NCBI GenBank assembly: GCA_030435675.1
Contig: CM059622.1
Coordinates: 5,828,001-5,892,000 of the forward strand
DNA length: 64,000 nt
From: Steinernema hermaphroditum
Lineage: Eukaryota > Nematoda > Chromadorea > Rhabditida > Steinernematidae
Reading direction: 5' to 3'
The translations under genes and the position numbers were made by a program. The notes beneath the pieces are model-generated. The model searched no databases, was not told the DNA's origin, and worked only from the letters and a program-made list of their open reading frames with translations. This document shows positions 42,560 through 55,700 of this stretch, in pieces; the first letter of the stretch is position 1; each line of letters opens with the position of its first letter.

Positions 42560-42840
42560 GACCCATTAGGCACTGCAGGAAACGGCGTAGCCCCGGCGAC
42601 TCCGGGGATCTACTGCCCGGAAAGACACACGAGGATCGTTCGGAGATCGCCGCCCCGGGAAGACGAAAACAATTAATCCGTGAAAGAGACCGCGCCGGAG
42701 TGGAAAATCTCTTTTTGTGTCGGCGCCGCTGGGGGCGAAGACCCCGGGAGGGCCACAGCCCTGCACTTAGGAGGTCAGAAAGCAGCAGATTTCGAGTTTA
42801 GAGGCTGTTCAGGAAAGTTATGGAGACGGAAAAGGCAACG
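42560..42840. promoter_or_regulatory. GC-rich island 2
   Basis: A second GC-rich block with repeated CCCGG, CTCCGG and GGCGCCG words and one homeodomain-like AATTAATC near 42670. No coding sequence recognised; candidate regulatory island. Confidence 0.25.
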
Positions 42841-45170
42841 AGACGTGTTTTTTGGTGAGTAACGACACCTGTAATGGCATGTCTCCATCGGAGATGACTG
42901 GTTCCGGTCACTAATGCACAGGAAATACGGTGGGCACCGCGCAGAAATATATCTCGTCAACCAAACTAAATCCTTCTATTCTCATAGCGATAGATGGATC
43001 TAAAGCCTAGACAGGATAAGGATGCAAATATCGGATTCTTACACCCCACATTCTTAATTCATCGTCACAGCTTGCATTCAAGGAAGTGAGATCTCTGGTG
43101 GATTTGGATTTACGGAAAGAAGTAATTGACTACGAAAGTGAATGGGAAAACCATTTCCATTGTTTAGGGGCAACTGAGCGCCATTGTTTGGTGACATTAC
43201 AGCCACCACGTATAGAATCAGATGTGAGATTAGTGGTGACAAGAAGGCGACTTCATCACAGCCGTTCCACGCATAAACTAATCCCTCTAGCCGCCTTTCT
43301 TTTGGCGATCAGAAGCTCCATTCAAAGGAGAATTATGAATGACGTCTGACCCTGATTCACGGGGGTTGTGCGTGGAGGGATTTGAGACGGCTTATTTTTT
43401 CTTAATTCAGTTCTGACAAATTCACGATGAATGACATTTCGATGTTCATATTTATACGTTGAAAAGTAAAACAGCTGGGGTTTAATCCTATCTCATCTGA
43501 GGTCAGATTCCAAATAACTTCCATAACCAAAGCACTGGCACAGCCGAGATCGTCTTCTGATTGTCGTAGAAGATGAAAAAGTAAAGAGATGATGCAGTTC
43601 TCGGGCCCAAAAAGGCCTGTTTACGGTGATTCGCGCCACTTATGAAGAATTGGCTTTGTTAGAAAGCCTCTGAATCATTCATTTGTAGACTATTTTGACT
43701 GAGATGTTGACGTAGATTTTTTCGTAACGTTTCTTGTAGTCACTAATTTAACGTTTGCATATTAACAGCAAAAGAGACGCTAATGAGATACACCAGGATG
43801 TTTTTTTGTTCAGTTACTATGATTAGAATGATGCTATTTCCAACGAAGACAAAGGTTTTGAATCAAGGAAGATATCTATGTATAGGCATAGATGGGATCG
43901 CAGAGAAGGGATCGCCAATCGATTCATCCGATTCAGCCGGTCATACGATTGAATCGGCCATCTATGGGCGTAAGTTCCATTTGTTAAGGTCCTAGAAATG
44001 AAGAAGCGATAGCTTCTGAAATGAAGGGAAGACGGATCAGAATGGGACGGTAGTTTAAGCATGGGAATGCTGCGCAGAAACGGACTCTTCTGCATGCATT
44101 TAAGAGAGGAGGACACCTATGCCCAGCCTCTCTTCTTTGTCTATCGGCCTACGCCTCTACTATGTTTTTTCCGAACAAAAACAAAGTTTTCGTTTTCCGC
44201 GATGTAATCCGATTTTCGCTTCCCGGAAACACCCACTTTTTTTCGTTGTGCACCTAATTAGAATAACCAAATCACGCTGACTCCTTTGTGAACTCACCCA
44301 GAATCCACTCTTTAGTCCTGCGGCACTGATTGACTATTGAAAAGCTGACTTTCCCTAGTAAGATAAGGAACTTTTCTTCATTTCAGTGGTGCAGGTAAGC
44401 TTATGCACTCCCTTTGATATCATTTGAGGACGATTCTCGAAATACAGTGCTTTCCAAAACGCTATTTTGAGAGAATAGAAAGCAGCACTCTCTTCCTAAC
44501 TTCCGCCCTGTAATCCATTTCTCGTACTCTTCAATCTAATGCTGTTGTTGTCCAAGGACCAATCGAATTTCCCACAAACAACTCCGACCTCTTCCTACAA
44601 ATGAACTTCTTTCTGTTCTTTGGAAAACCCCAATTCGAAATGGTGTGGAAAACGGACCCAAAACTAGACTGAGTCCGGAATCCAAACGAGTCCGGACTCG
44701 ATCTAGATCATTTCTCACAACAGAGGAAACTGTTCACTGGGAGGAAATGAAGGCCAAAGAATGTTGCATTGAGAGGTGGTGCTAATATAAGGATGTACAT
44801 GTCAGATTTCAGACTACGTTAAGAATACAATTATGGTCAACCGTTAGAATACTCAACTGTGTGCAAGTGCAAGTACAGTACTTCGAGTCGTTCTTGGAAA
44901 GTAAACATTTCAGAGGAAGATCTACAATCAAAGGGTCATTCTCTGAACTGGTCCATGCAAAACACGTAGGGCTGTATGCCGCAGACATCACCTGTGCCCT
45001 TCGATTGTTTGATTTGAATGCCATCTTCTCCGTGTTTTCTATCGGACATCTCTGTCTTGCATCTCTGTTCTCTCCGTACACAAAAAAAACGCCGACCTTC
45101 CTCCTGCTTTTGTCCAAAACATCTAATTAAGTGCACTTGTCGGATTCAGATCGTAAACAGAGATGTTTCT
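42841..45170. other. AT-rich intergenic DNA
   Basis: No supported gene. The minus-strand open frame 44809-45117 (102 codons) has no recognised domain and AT-rich codons unlike the surrounding genes. TACAGTA occurs near 44873. Confidence 0.4.
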
Positions 45171-45330
45171 TGATTAGTCCTGGCATCGAAAGGAGGCCGT
45201 CTTTCGGCATAAAGCCACGGAGAGGAAGACGTCGCCAATTCACTTACGCGCCGAACTTTCGTCGACGCACTTTCGAGTGAATTTCCGACTCCATGAATAG
45301 GGTCCTCAGGGTCCTAGGCGGTGAGTTCGC
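45171..45330. promoter_or_regulatory. GC-rich island 3
   Basis: A short GC-rich block (around AAGACGTCGCCAATTCACTTACGCGCC), with an octamer ATTTGCAT 170 bp further at 45501-45508. No ORF of note. Confidence 0.2.
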
Positions 45331-46340
45331 GCGACGCCCACTTCTGAGTGATTTCGTGATGGAAAATCGTCGAAAAGTTTATGAGACTTCGATGGCCCTT
45401 GAGGATCTCTGAGGGGAAGAAGACGTGCGGGTTGGGGTAATCGGCGACACGAACATCTATTTGGACACACAATCTGTAGAGGACTAGAGGAAAGAAAAAG
45501 ATTTGCATAACTCTGATTTACGGAGGGTCTTTTTTAATCTTTTACTACTTTTGGGCCATTGGGTCCGTTTTATGACTGCACACACATTCTGCAGGTGGAT
45601 TAGGGCTGCAGCGCGCGGGGGACACAAAGAATTGCCGTTTTATTGCCATAATTTAATGGATGTTTTGCGGAAAGAGCCTCTGAAGAAGAAGTGGATCGCT
45701 TAGGAGAGGCGGTGACATCACGCGGCGCGCCGAATTCGAGAAGCAGGCATCTATGGAGGCAACGCGAGACCTTCAGGGGTGTTCACTTCCTCAATCTGCC
45801 AAATGACTTCCTGATGTCACGCTGATTTTTTGTGGAATTTCGCACGAGCGGGGAGGGGGAGGGTGCGTGATCACTAAATCATTTATGTCTTTAAAAAGCG
45901 CACGTTCGAACGAATACCGACGCCACTCCAGTGGCACGTTCCATCTTCGGGTCGCCGAAAACAATCTGCCTCGGGCAGTGATGCTTGGTCTTGAGAATTG
46001 AACTCGAAAGTGGGTTGGTTTGTTTTTTGAGGGATATTTGATCAGATGGATCCACTAGAATTCACATGGGAAGTCACCAGGGCACCGACAGCACAGTCCG
46101 ACAAGAATCTGCGATGAAAGACAGCTGATATGTTTGAATCTGAATGAAGAAAGACTTTTTTGGTACTACTCCTGAAGGCAAAACTCGATCGATCGGCAGT
46201 GTCTCTTTGTCTGAAGTGAACCGCTTCTGCTTTTGCAGTCCAACCCTTCGCATGAGCCACCCAATCCAGAAATGATTTTTCGGTGCTGACTTCAGACAGA
46301 AGACTAAGTGCCGTCTTGTAGACAGTCTAGTTCAGAGGAC

Positions 46341-46380
46341 TAAAGTCAAAGGTCGCTTGGTCAAAGCTCAAAGTCAAAGG
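46341..46380 (+). promoter_or_regulatory. Cluster of nuclear-receptor half-site-like repeats
   Basis: AAAGTCAAAGG occurs twice (46342-46352 and 46370-46380) with TTGGTCAAAG between. AAGTCAAAGGTCG resembles a DR1 element of the HNF4 type. Nematodes have many HNF4-related receptors. Motif match only. Confidence 0.3.
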
Positions 46381-46849
46381 AACTAGAGAACTGTGGCTAG
46401 AATCACACGAGTAAAGGTTAGGCAAATTATGGACATTGACCACACTTTGAGTCGTTGATTCAGATTACTATAGGCGGCTAATCTTCAGTTTCCTCTAACT
46501 CAGTTTAGAATGTGCGATGTTTCTTAAAGATATTTTAAAACTGAATTTTCTAATTATTTAAATAAAAAACAGGGCCACCTTGCTTAAGTACAGTGTATTT
46601 TTGGAACACAAGAAGTTGAAAGGAGGACACGTTGTGGTGACAAGAATAGAAGGACTCCACAACAGCTTCGTTAGCGTATGAATTTAGGCGCGAAATTAGG
46701 GTCCTCTTGAATGACTCACAACAGGTTAACAAGAACAGTCAAGCAGAGCTGGCCCCTCGAAATCGCTTCCCTATGCAGAAATGACAAATTTGAAAAATGA
46801 TCTTATTTACTCAAACACAAAGCAAATCTTGCCAGCTACAGTACACCCG

Positions 46850-47110
46850 CGTCACGCCTCCTAATTGAACCTCTCGGGTGCAGATCAAATTGCTACCGCG
46901 TCGAATTTCGAGTGACGTTTCCGCGCGATTTGCAGCACTAATGAGCGATTTAAGGGCGAATCCGATGTCTGAATCCGCCCGAGACGCAGCAGAGGTCCTT
47001 CTGAAGAGGCTTAGGGCTGCGCAGAGGCGGACCTCGCGGAGGGGCGGGGTCACGTCCAGGGGTGGTTGCTGTGCTTTGGGTTTGCGCTGGCGATCAAACA
47101 ACGGATGAGT
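46850..47110. promoter_or_regulatory. GC-rich island 4
   Basis: A GC-rich block starting after TACAGTA at 46837-46843. It includes CTAATTGAACC, CACTAATGAGCG and GGGGCGGGGTCACGTC. Both strands are open over about 230-290 bp, which I read as compositional. Candidate regulatory island. Confidence 0.25.
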
Positions 47111-50100
47111 TCGCGGAGAATAGAACCTCGAGGCATCTAATGTTTATGACCGGTGCAGCCCTAAAATATCCCTTCGCTTCGGGCGTTCTGAAGGTAAATA
47201 AACATAGACGGATTTTCGGAATCGTTTTGGTGAAACTGAGGAGAGGAGGATGATCCGTAAGACGAACAATTTTATCACAGTTCTTAAGTTCTTCGAAGTT
47301 ATCACCGTTTACATAAAGAGTTTAGGCAGATTTCTCGCAACAACCTTTGTGATTTTTAGCGTCTATTCCTTAGGATCTAGGAAGATTGATGGTATTTTAT
47401 GACCTTCTTTTACAATGGACCTAGTCAATCTTTGTATGACCTATTGGTGGTGATAGTCAATCTCCTGAATCCGTCACGCATATTGAAAAAATTGACGTTA
47501 GGATTGCGCAAAAACATGGTGATTTATTAATCATATTCGGTCTTATTCGGTTGAAATCCGCGAATATCCGGATCGTATCTGGTTTCCAAATCAATAGTGC
47601 AACTGGTGTTAGGATTACGTCTAGAAGATTAACGTCAGTCAATCCCTACAGAGCGAAGCTGCAGAAAGGTGGACACAAACACGACATTCACGCGAAAGGA
47701 TAGAGATCCAACACTACGTCAATCAGCTAAGATCACGTTCCGAGAAACTGGTGATGGATCAAACATTGAGACAATGAAAAAAGACGCTTATATTATATCC
47801 TGGGTCGATTATATCCTGGGTCGGAATATAATAGACCGAAGGCCAGATCTTACGAATTGTACCACGAGTTAATACTCTTAGATCAACACTGGGGTAGTGA
47901 CGGTCTTCTTGGCAAGACGGTGGAACTACGACACTCTGGTGTTCCAGGGCTTCAAGGAACCGGGGCAATCATTGTGCCAAGAACGACCGCTCACTCACAT
48001 CATTCAGCGAACTTCAAAGAGAGCGACCCGACCGATTACTAGGGACACAAACGGGACAAATGAAAAGTCTGCACTTCTTGCGTAAAGTAAAATGCATAAA
48101 CAATCGAAGTTTTATCTTGAGTGGAAGACATTCCATCAACCCCTGTTACCCAAAATCCGTATTTAAAATTTTGTGTGTTTTAAAAACGCGTGTTAAAATC
48201 AAATTAAAACATGCAGACGAGCCTTCACAAGAAACTACAAAAACGAGTTTATCTTGCTGAGTGCTTTGGCTCTCTAACTCTTGCACCCATCGTGGGCAAT
48301 GCGTTCATATCTCTCAATGTCGAGATGCACGTATCGCCGAAGCCCTTCTACGTCAGCTCACAACAAAAACATGGATAAGCAGTGCGTGTGGTGCTTCGCA
48401 ATGCACAATTTCCTTCCGATTGCAAATGAGGCCACTTGGATGACAAACAAACAGTTGGAAGGACGATGAAGTCACCTCATGGGAAAGTATTTAAAGAGAA
48501 TTCGTTCCATAAGTACTCAAATTTCCACCCTATCCCGATTAATCCGTAGCTGACCCGCCTAAGAACATCCATAATTCGGCGAGGGAATGTTCGTGACCCT
48601 CTGCCGCCCTTTTCGAATAATTTGTAGCTGGAGCATCCCTAAAGAGCGAAGGTCGACCTCTCGGCCATAAATCATACGGAGTCGTCGAGGCGAAAAGGAA
48701 TTTCAAAAATGCGAAAATTCGAAATTTGATTTTGTGTTTGAAAAACGATGGTCGTGTAAACAAACAAGTGTTCACGCGAGAGCGCCACGGACATCTGTTA
48801 TTCCGGCTCGGGTTTCTGAAAACGAAGCCGTTTCTTCTGTAATCACGTGGCCACTTCATCATGGAAATCTGAGTGGCGTCATCGATAGACAGCACACCCG
48901 GAGTATGCTAAACTCAGGGATCTGCAAGTATGTTTTATCTTATGGAATAGCCTAGGTTGTATATTCATACGAAAGGAGCGCGTTAAACCCTTCTAGAGTA
49001 AAAACAGGTGTAGTCCATTATTTAAACAAACAAGAAACAGAACAGTGCATCGAAAGTCCGGAAGGGATCTAGAAGTATCACCACCATACATGCCAAATAA
49101 TGCCAGGTTCAGCTGTGTTCTATTTTCATGGAATATTCAAGGTCATCCTGATGATTACCTAATTTTATTCAGAAACAGTCAGAATTGTTTGTCTACAAAA
49201 CCAACTGATCATAAAAATGGATCACTTGCCGATCGTCCACAACCTCAAAGTTCGCATACGACGGAGTCGAGGCCAAGCCCGGATGACTGGAGTGTACAAG
49301 TGAATGCAGGCTCTTATGCCTCACCTGCATCCTTCAATCTCCAAATATGTCTTTATATACAAATATAGGAATGCTTCTATGCAGTCCGCAAAGGTCACTC
49401 GTGCAGAAACTCGTTCAGCACCCCGTCTTGATACTCAAGTAGTGCCTAGGATCAGTTCTCTTGGAAAAGTAAATATAGGTCCAGAAGACTCCTTTTGGAA
49501 GACGATGGGCAAATAATCATGATTATAAATTCCACCATAACTTACAAATCACAAGGATATCACAGGATCTTTTACTTCATATGTGCAAGTCGCCACTTCC
49601 CCCATGGAATCCGCTCAAGGATAGCTCAACGACTTTAATAAACGGGATATAACTGGTTCAATATGTCCCTCGATGACATCACCATGCGCTCTCATAAAAC
49701 ATAAATACGCGTTCGGCGAAACAATTAAAAGCTCATCATTCGCGGCGACGACACACATAAACGCCGTAATTGGAATAAAATGATTTATAATTTATGTGTG
49801 GAGCTGTGTGGGAAGTGTTTTCGCTGTGGGAACGGACGAAAATGGATGGCACAATCTGGTATCATTCTTCTGATAGATGACTAAGAAGTAAGATGTGGAA
49901 GAAGGGCCTATCAAGGGGGGAGGGGAACATGGAAAATTCGGATGCACACATACAGGACTATAGGGGAGTCAGTGGGCTTTAGTGAAATGAAGGGAAGTCA
50001 AGACGAGATTCCAATCACGGGATCGCTCGCCCGTGCTTATCGTTTCAGCTAGCAAATCACAACGATAAAATTGAGATTTTTTGTTCACCTTCCATTGCTG

Positions 50101-50810
50101 GAAAAGTGGACTTTTTCAAATCTAAAACACCGGGAATTGTACAATTCGCTGAGGGTTCAGTCGAAGGTAGACAAGACAGATAGTTTGTTTTAATAGGTCT
50201 GATGGTAGAAGTGGCGCTCTATAACTCTAGGAAAAAAACTCGAGAAAAAAACTCGCCTCGAGTGGCTCTTTTACGAATGTCTTCATTTCAGAAACCACAA
50301 CCGATTAGTGAGAAATCAGGTTCCCAATCGTGCATTCTTTATTGCTTCGCACGTTGGGGCGTAAATCAGCTTTTGGCTCAAAGAAAAAGGTTAGAGATCT
50401 CGGTGTACTTTGGGGAGCTGAGTAAAAGAACCTTCTGCGTCGGAGGTTATGACCGAAAGTTCGATGGGTACTTGACACGAACTGGATGGATTCCAAGAAT
50501 CGAATTCGTCTCACCTGCACCCCTGGGGTGTCTAATCGTGGATAAGCTTTGATCGATCAAGATGGGAACATCTAAGATTGCATCTGAACAAACAAATCCA
50601 TCTCGCAGCCGAGAATTTGACGTTTAACTCTGGGGCAAATGGGAGTTTTAACGATGTTTAGGTAGGTCGTTTTACGTCACACTTGTCGGAACACGCTTCT
50701 CGGACTGTTATTGGCATAGTTTACTTTATGTTCTGGCTGAACTGATGGGACGTTTCTGTGAAGAAGGCGTTGCGAGAAATGATTCACTACATCTCGTCGC
50801 GATCTTTAGC
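47111..50810. other. AT-rich intergenic DNA with minor repeats
   Basis: No supported gene. A perfect two-copy tandem of a 16-bp unit (ATTATATCCTGGGTCG) lies at 47792-47823. A homeodomain-like AT cluster with CGTAATTGG and GATTTATAATTTATG lies near 49765-49800. Several 60-110-codon open frames carry no recognised domains. A decayed transposon around 47450-48500 cannot be excluded. Confidence 0.35.
47792..47823 (+). repeat. Perfect 2 x 16-bp tandem repeat
   Basis: ATTATATCCTGGGTCG repeated head to tail without mismatch, followed by a partial reverse-oriented echo AATATAATAGACCG. Confidence 0.7.
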
Positions 50811-50817
50811 CTACATT

Positions 50818-50854
50818 TATTGGGTTGGGGCACGGAAAATGCCCCAACCCAATA
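50818..50854. repeat. Perfect 15-bp stem hairpin, 7-nt loop
   Basis: TATTGGGTTGGGGCA and TGCCCCAACCCAATA are perfect reverse complements around the loop CGGAAAA. It sits 29 bp before the isolated 201-codon ORF. Function unknown; any RNA from either strand would fold stably here. Confidence 0.85.
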
Positions 50855-50882
50855 GCATATATCTGCAAAACCAAAGAACCCC

Positions 50883-51488
50883 ATGAGTGGAAAAAAGTCA
50901 TCCAAGTGCACATGTTACACTCCAGTACTACTTGTCCTTTGTGAAAGATTTCTGCAGAAAACAGATTTAGAATACTCGTTTTTGCAAGCAAAGTGCAATC
51001 AGTTGCAGTATGTTGTAGTATTACCTAGTATTACCATTCACAGTATCAAATGCGGACACAAAGTGCATAAGGGTGGGTGTGCCGCACCCAGTACCGTAGA
51101 TATACGAGGTTCTATGGTGTCTGAGATGGAAATGCCTTTGCGGTGTGTTTTCCAGGAGGTCTGCCAGCCCTACGATCATGAGTGTGCACCACCGGCTTAT
51201 ATCAACGTTCTTTCAGAAATAATGCGCTTTGCAGACTCCAAAGACTTGCAGACTGCAAAGTCCCCAAATTGGCACTCCGTTGTTTGGTTGAAATTCAATC
51301 GGTACACCCTCTCACTCCTAGAAGCAAATGAATTTTTGTCTGTACTGAAGACACGAGACATGTCTGGAAAGTGTAAAAGGCCCTATAGAACAGCTCGCGA
51401 TACTACTTTTTGGTACACATACGCGGGACAGTGTTTCCCGGTCGGCAACTCCGCATGTCTATGGAGAAAGTTACCCAAAAAGGGTTAG
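50883..51488 (+). CDS. Isolated 201-codon ORF, unrecognised
   Basis: The longest uninterrupted frame in the gene desert, from ATG at 50883 to TAG, without introns. The product is rich in Cys, with segments such as SIKCGHKVHKGGC and CVFQEVCQPYDHEC. No signal peptide, membrane segment or known domain is evident. Codons are AT-rich at third positions, unlike the genes in this window, and no acceptor or poly(A) signal clearly frames it. It may be an orphan gene, a decayed element or chance. Confidence 0.2.
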   Translation: MSGKKSSKCTCYTPVLLVLCERFLQKTDLEYSFLQAKCNQLQYVVVLPSITIHSIKCGHKVHKGGCAAPSTVDIRGSMVSEMEMPLRCVFQEVCQPYDHECAPPAYINVLSEIMRFADSKDLQTAKSPNWHSVVWLKFNRYTLSLLEANEFLSVLKTRDMSGKCKRPYRTARDTTFWYTYAGQCFPVGNSACLWRKLPKKG

Positions 51489-52737
51489 AGTGCAATACGA
51501 AGACTACATTCCCCAGAGTATATTACCTTCCTAAATCAGAAAAACTTTGAAGTTCGACTTCGTGAATCCTTGGTAAATCATTGTGCCTGCCTCAGACCAT
51601 CCCAGGAATAGAAACTTGGTGAAAAGGAGAGATGAAAGATCCTTCCAAGTAATCCCAACCACAACAAAGTAGTCTATTTTTAATAGCTTCGTCTAGATGA
51701 TGTGGCCATAAAGGAAACTCTATTTATTACCCGAGGAACACCTGTTTAATGCCAGAATAACGTTGAAAACAACACAAATTCCACACACATCAAACCATAC
51801 GCGTCATTGGAGATTTCATCTGAAAGTGACAAACGGGGAGCGCCGAGCGCTTAGGGGATGTTTTGAGAGAAGATATCAGATTAGCGCTTTTGGAGAGGAG
51901 TAGATGTATATCGGCGGGAATTATTCATTGTTGTGGCACGGCACAAACAAAGACTACTTCTTGGGATCTTCCTGGAAACGGCCGATCTTTGACTGACACA
52001 AACACAGTGAAGAGTGGAATGGTGGCTTTTGAATCCGCCCTTTGGAACATTCAGATTATGAATGTAAGGGTTGGAAATGGCTCAAAAAGAGGCGCTTAGA
52101 TTGGAAAACAATGTCATGTGTGCGACACACATATCGCCGCTGTACATCCATTCAGCAAACCGACGAACACCGGCAAATGGGAGCTGCGGACGATGATGCC
52201 GAACAGTTTGTAACCTAAAGGAACGGCATTTAGCTTTCTTTGTAGTAAATTTCTGGGGATGTGTATGTTTTAAGTTCCAAGGAGCAATATGGCAATTGCC
52301 AGCTGCTGGTGATCTCTTCGATGGCATTGACCTTTAAAGTATTGGTATTGCAGAGCTCTGATCTTGACGAAACCAAGAGACGTCCTACATTTTTGTACGC
52401 CACTGTATATAGTAAACAAGGTTTCCCCAGCTAAAACTAGACATACCGTGACCATTAACAGGCTGCCCTCAGGAACAGGCATTTTTACATTTGCTTAAAA
52501 ACGACATCTCTAGAACGAAAACGGTAACAATTCGCATTCTCTCGAAAAGAAAACAGAAACTGCTAATAATCACACAAAAAATGAATCGTGTGATCATCGC
52601 ATTGCCACTTTGGATTTTAATTACGATGATGCTCGTTTAAGTGCTTATTAAAACACTATACTATCTTCGGATTCTGCTTTCAATGTATCGACACATGGCT
52701 TCCTTATCTTTTACAGGCCAAATAAAACAAACGTTGT
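51489..52737. other. Intergenic DNA and lars-1 promoter
   Basis: No supported gene. TTTTACAG at about 52709-52716 is an acceptor-like site 20 nt before the lars-1 ATG, a candidate trans-splice site. Confidence 0.4.
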
Positions 52738-55700
52738 ATGGCTTCGAAATGGGAAGAGAAGGCCAAGGAGTTACGCGAAGAAGAAGCGAAGATTCAGAAG
52801 ATGTGGGAGGACGCAAAGGTCTTCGAAGAAGATGCAGCCGATGACGGGTTCGTCTCAATTCTAGTGAGGGTGATGTGGGGATACTGAATTTCAGTTCAGC
52901 CAAATACATGGTAACCTTCCCTTATCCGTACATGAACGGACGTCTCCATTTGGGTCACGCCTTCACCGTATCGAAAGCTGAGGTAAGTTGCATGCATAAG
53001 GGGCGCTTATTTCTGCCGCGAGATATGTAAGACAAATCGGATCGGAAGGCTACCGAATTTGAAAAGAGAATTGAACGCACACTAATTTCCGAGGGTGCTT
53101 CTGTTGGGTCTATAGGCGCTTTTTTGTGTGTCGAAAAATAGTATCCGAGCTTTAAATATGGAGTTGAGGCTACAACATTGTGATTGAACTCAACTCAACT
53201 TGATGGCCTCCGCTTTGTGGGTTACAATAACCTGTTCTTTTTTAATATGTCATCGTAATAAGGAACTAAATGTCGACATCTTTTCACCAAAAAGTGACCG
53301 CCTATTCGATACGCCCATTCGACATGTTCTCGGAATGTTTTTGCAAGTCATGCCTGTTTCTGGTATTCACTTTTGGGACTGGATTTAAGTAACGACCTTT
53401 TAAGAGGCTTTCACCGAAAATTCGTTGACTAATGGTTTGATACGAATTTACGTCCCATTAAGATGGAAACAGTGTGTGTTCTCCATTCTGTGACGGTGAA
53501 ATGTTCGTTTAGTTCGCTGTAGGATATCAACGTCTCCGAGGAAAGAAATGCTTGTTTCCCTTTGGCTTTCACTGTACAGGAATGCCCATAAAGTCTTGTG
53601 CGGATAAGCTCAAACGTGAAGTGGAAGATTATGGATTCCCCCCGCAGTTCCCCGTTGAGGTTGAAGAGCTTGTCGAAGAAGTGCCGACCCTAATGGATAA
53701 GAGAAAAGGAAAGAAGGTACCCAAACGTTGATAAACAGTTCTAGTGTCCTGTGTACAGAGCAAGGTCACTGCTACGGCTGGCTCCAGCAAATATCAATGG
53801 GACATTATGAGGTCTATTGGACTGAGTGACGAAGAAATTTGCCACTTTGCCGACCCGATGCACTGGTTGGCCTACTTTCCCAGGTGCGCCATGGAGGACT
53901 TGAAGCAGATGGGAGTGAAAGTGGATTGGCGCCGATCGTTCATCACAACCAGCGTGAATCCGTACTACGACTCGTTCGTCCGTTGGCAGTTCCAGAAGCT
54001 TCGAAGGGAAAAGAAAATCGACTTCGGCGAGCGTTATACAATTTTCTCCCCAAAGGACGGACAGCCTTGCATGGACCATGATCGTTCTAGTGGAGAGGGT
54101 GTCGGCTCTCAAGAGTACACTCTGGTTAAGCTCCAAGTGCTGGATCCCAAACCGGAGATTTTGATGGCTGTTGGTAAGCCAGTGTTCCTTGTCGTCGCCA
54201 CCCTCCGCCCTGAAACCTTGTACGGCCTGACGAACTGCTACCTACACCCTGACATAGAATATTCGGCCTTCTACGTTGGTGACGACGAAAGCGAAGTATT
54301 CGTCGCCACAGAGCGTGCCGCCCGCAACATGAGTTTCCAAAAGATAACTAGGGAGCATGGAGTGATCCACTTTGTGCCGGGCCTCAAGAAGGTCAGCGGA
54401 TGCAAGCTATTAGGCTGTGCTCTGAAGGCTCCCTTTGCTCTACAATACGAGGTGGTGTACGCTCTGCCGACGCAGGCCATCAAGGACGACAACGGAACCG
54501 GAGTTGTGGCCAGCGTGCCTTCTGGCTCTCTCAGCGATTACATGGAACTTAATGAGTTGAAGAAGAGTAAGGAGCTTCGAGAGAAGTACGGTATTGCCGA
54601 CGAAATGGTTTTTGGCTACCAACCGGTAGTGAAAGTCGTCTTTAGGTCCGCTATTCCCCGTCGTTTTAGGTTTCGTTTATGAAGATCGAAGGCTACGTCG
54701 ATTGTTCGGCTGAGGACGTGTGCAGAAGGCTAAACATTAACAGCCAGATGACAGTGGAGGAAGCCGACAATGGAGTGTTGACAGTTGGAAAATATGCTGG
54801 AATGAAGACCTCTGATGCGAGAGCTATGGTCGAAACCGATATGGTCGCTTTCAATCTTGCAAGTACAGCGAACCCGAGCAGAAGGTTATGTCCAGATCCG
54901 GCGATGAATGCGTTGCCGCACTATGCGGTCAGTGGCTCTTGAACTATAGTGATGAAGAATGGAAGTCCGCGACAAGAAAAGCCCTGGAGCATCTGAACAC
55001 GTACGGCAAAGAAACCCGCAGGAACCTGGACCACGCCATTGGCTGGCTTCGTGACCATGCATGCTCTCGTTCCTTCGGACTTGGAACCAAGCTCCCCTGG
55101 GATGCACAGTGTTTGGTCGGATCTTTGTCAGACTCCACCATTTACACCGCTTACTATACCGTAGCACACTTGCTGCAGTCGGATCTGGAAGGTCACGAAG
55201 AAGGACCCCTCCACATTAAGTTAGAAAACCCCCTGCTTTCGTCCAAGATGGTTCTCTCTGTTCAGGGCTGACAGCATGACGGAAGCGTGCTGGGATTACG
55301 TCTTCTTGGGTGTACAATACGATGCTGAAATGATGCCCGTTCCCCAAGAGAAACTCGATGTCATGCGAAAGGAGTTCCTTTATTGGTATCCGGCTGATTT
55401 GCGCGTCTCCGGAAAGGATCTACTCCACAACCACCTGCCGTACTATCTGTTCAATCACGTTGCTGTATGGCAGGACCAACCTGAGCTCTGGCCTCAAGGA
55501 ATCCGAGCCAATGGACACCTTTTGATCAACAACGAAAAAGTTTGACAGAGCTTCCTCTAGCACACACCGAAGGTGGGTTCCATTGCAGATGTCCAAGAGT
55601 ACCGGCAACTTCATTTCTCTTCACAATGGAATCAAACGGTTCTCTGCCGATGGAATGCGCTTTTGCCTTGCGGTATGGCCCCTATTCTGTAAGTGTAACC

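Noticed and set aside
43860..43975. Hairpin candidate with CCGATTCA/TGAATCGG and CATAGATGG/CCATCTATG
   Set aside because: The two stems are offset by an unpaired block on one side only, so no clean fold forms; likely chance.
44809..45117. 102-codon minus-strand ORF in the gene desert
   Set aside because: AT-rich codons, no domain, no start or splice context; consistent with chance.
47450..48480. Possible decayed DNA transposon (short TGACGTTA/TAACGTCA pair, tandem 16-mer, several small ORFs)
   Set aside because: No transposase motif, no convincing termini or target duplication; left as unclassified intergenic DNA.
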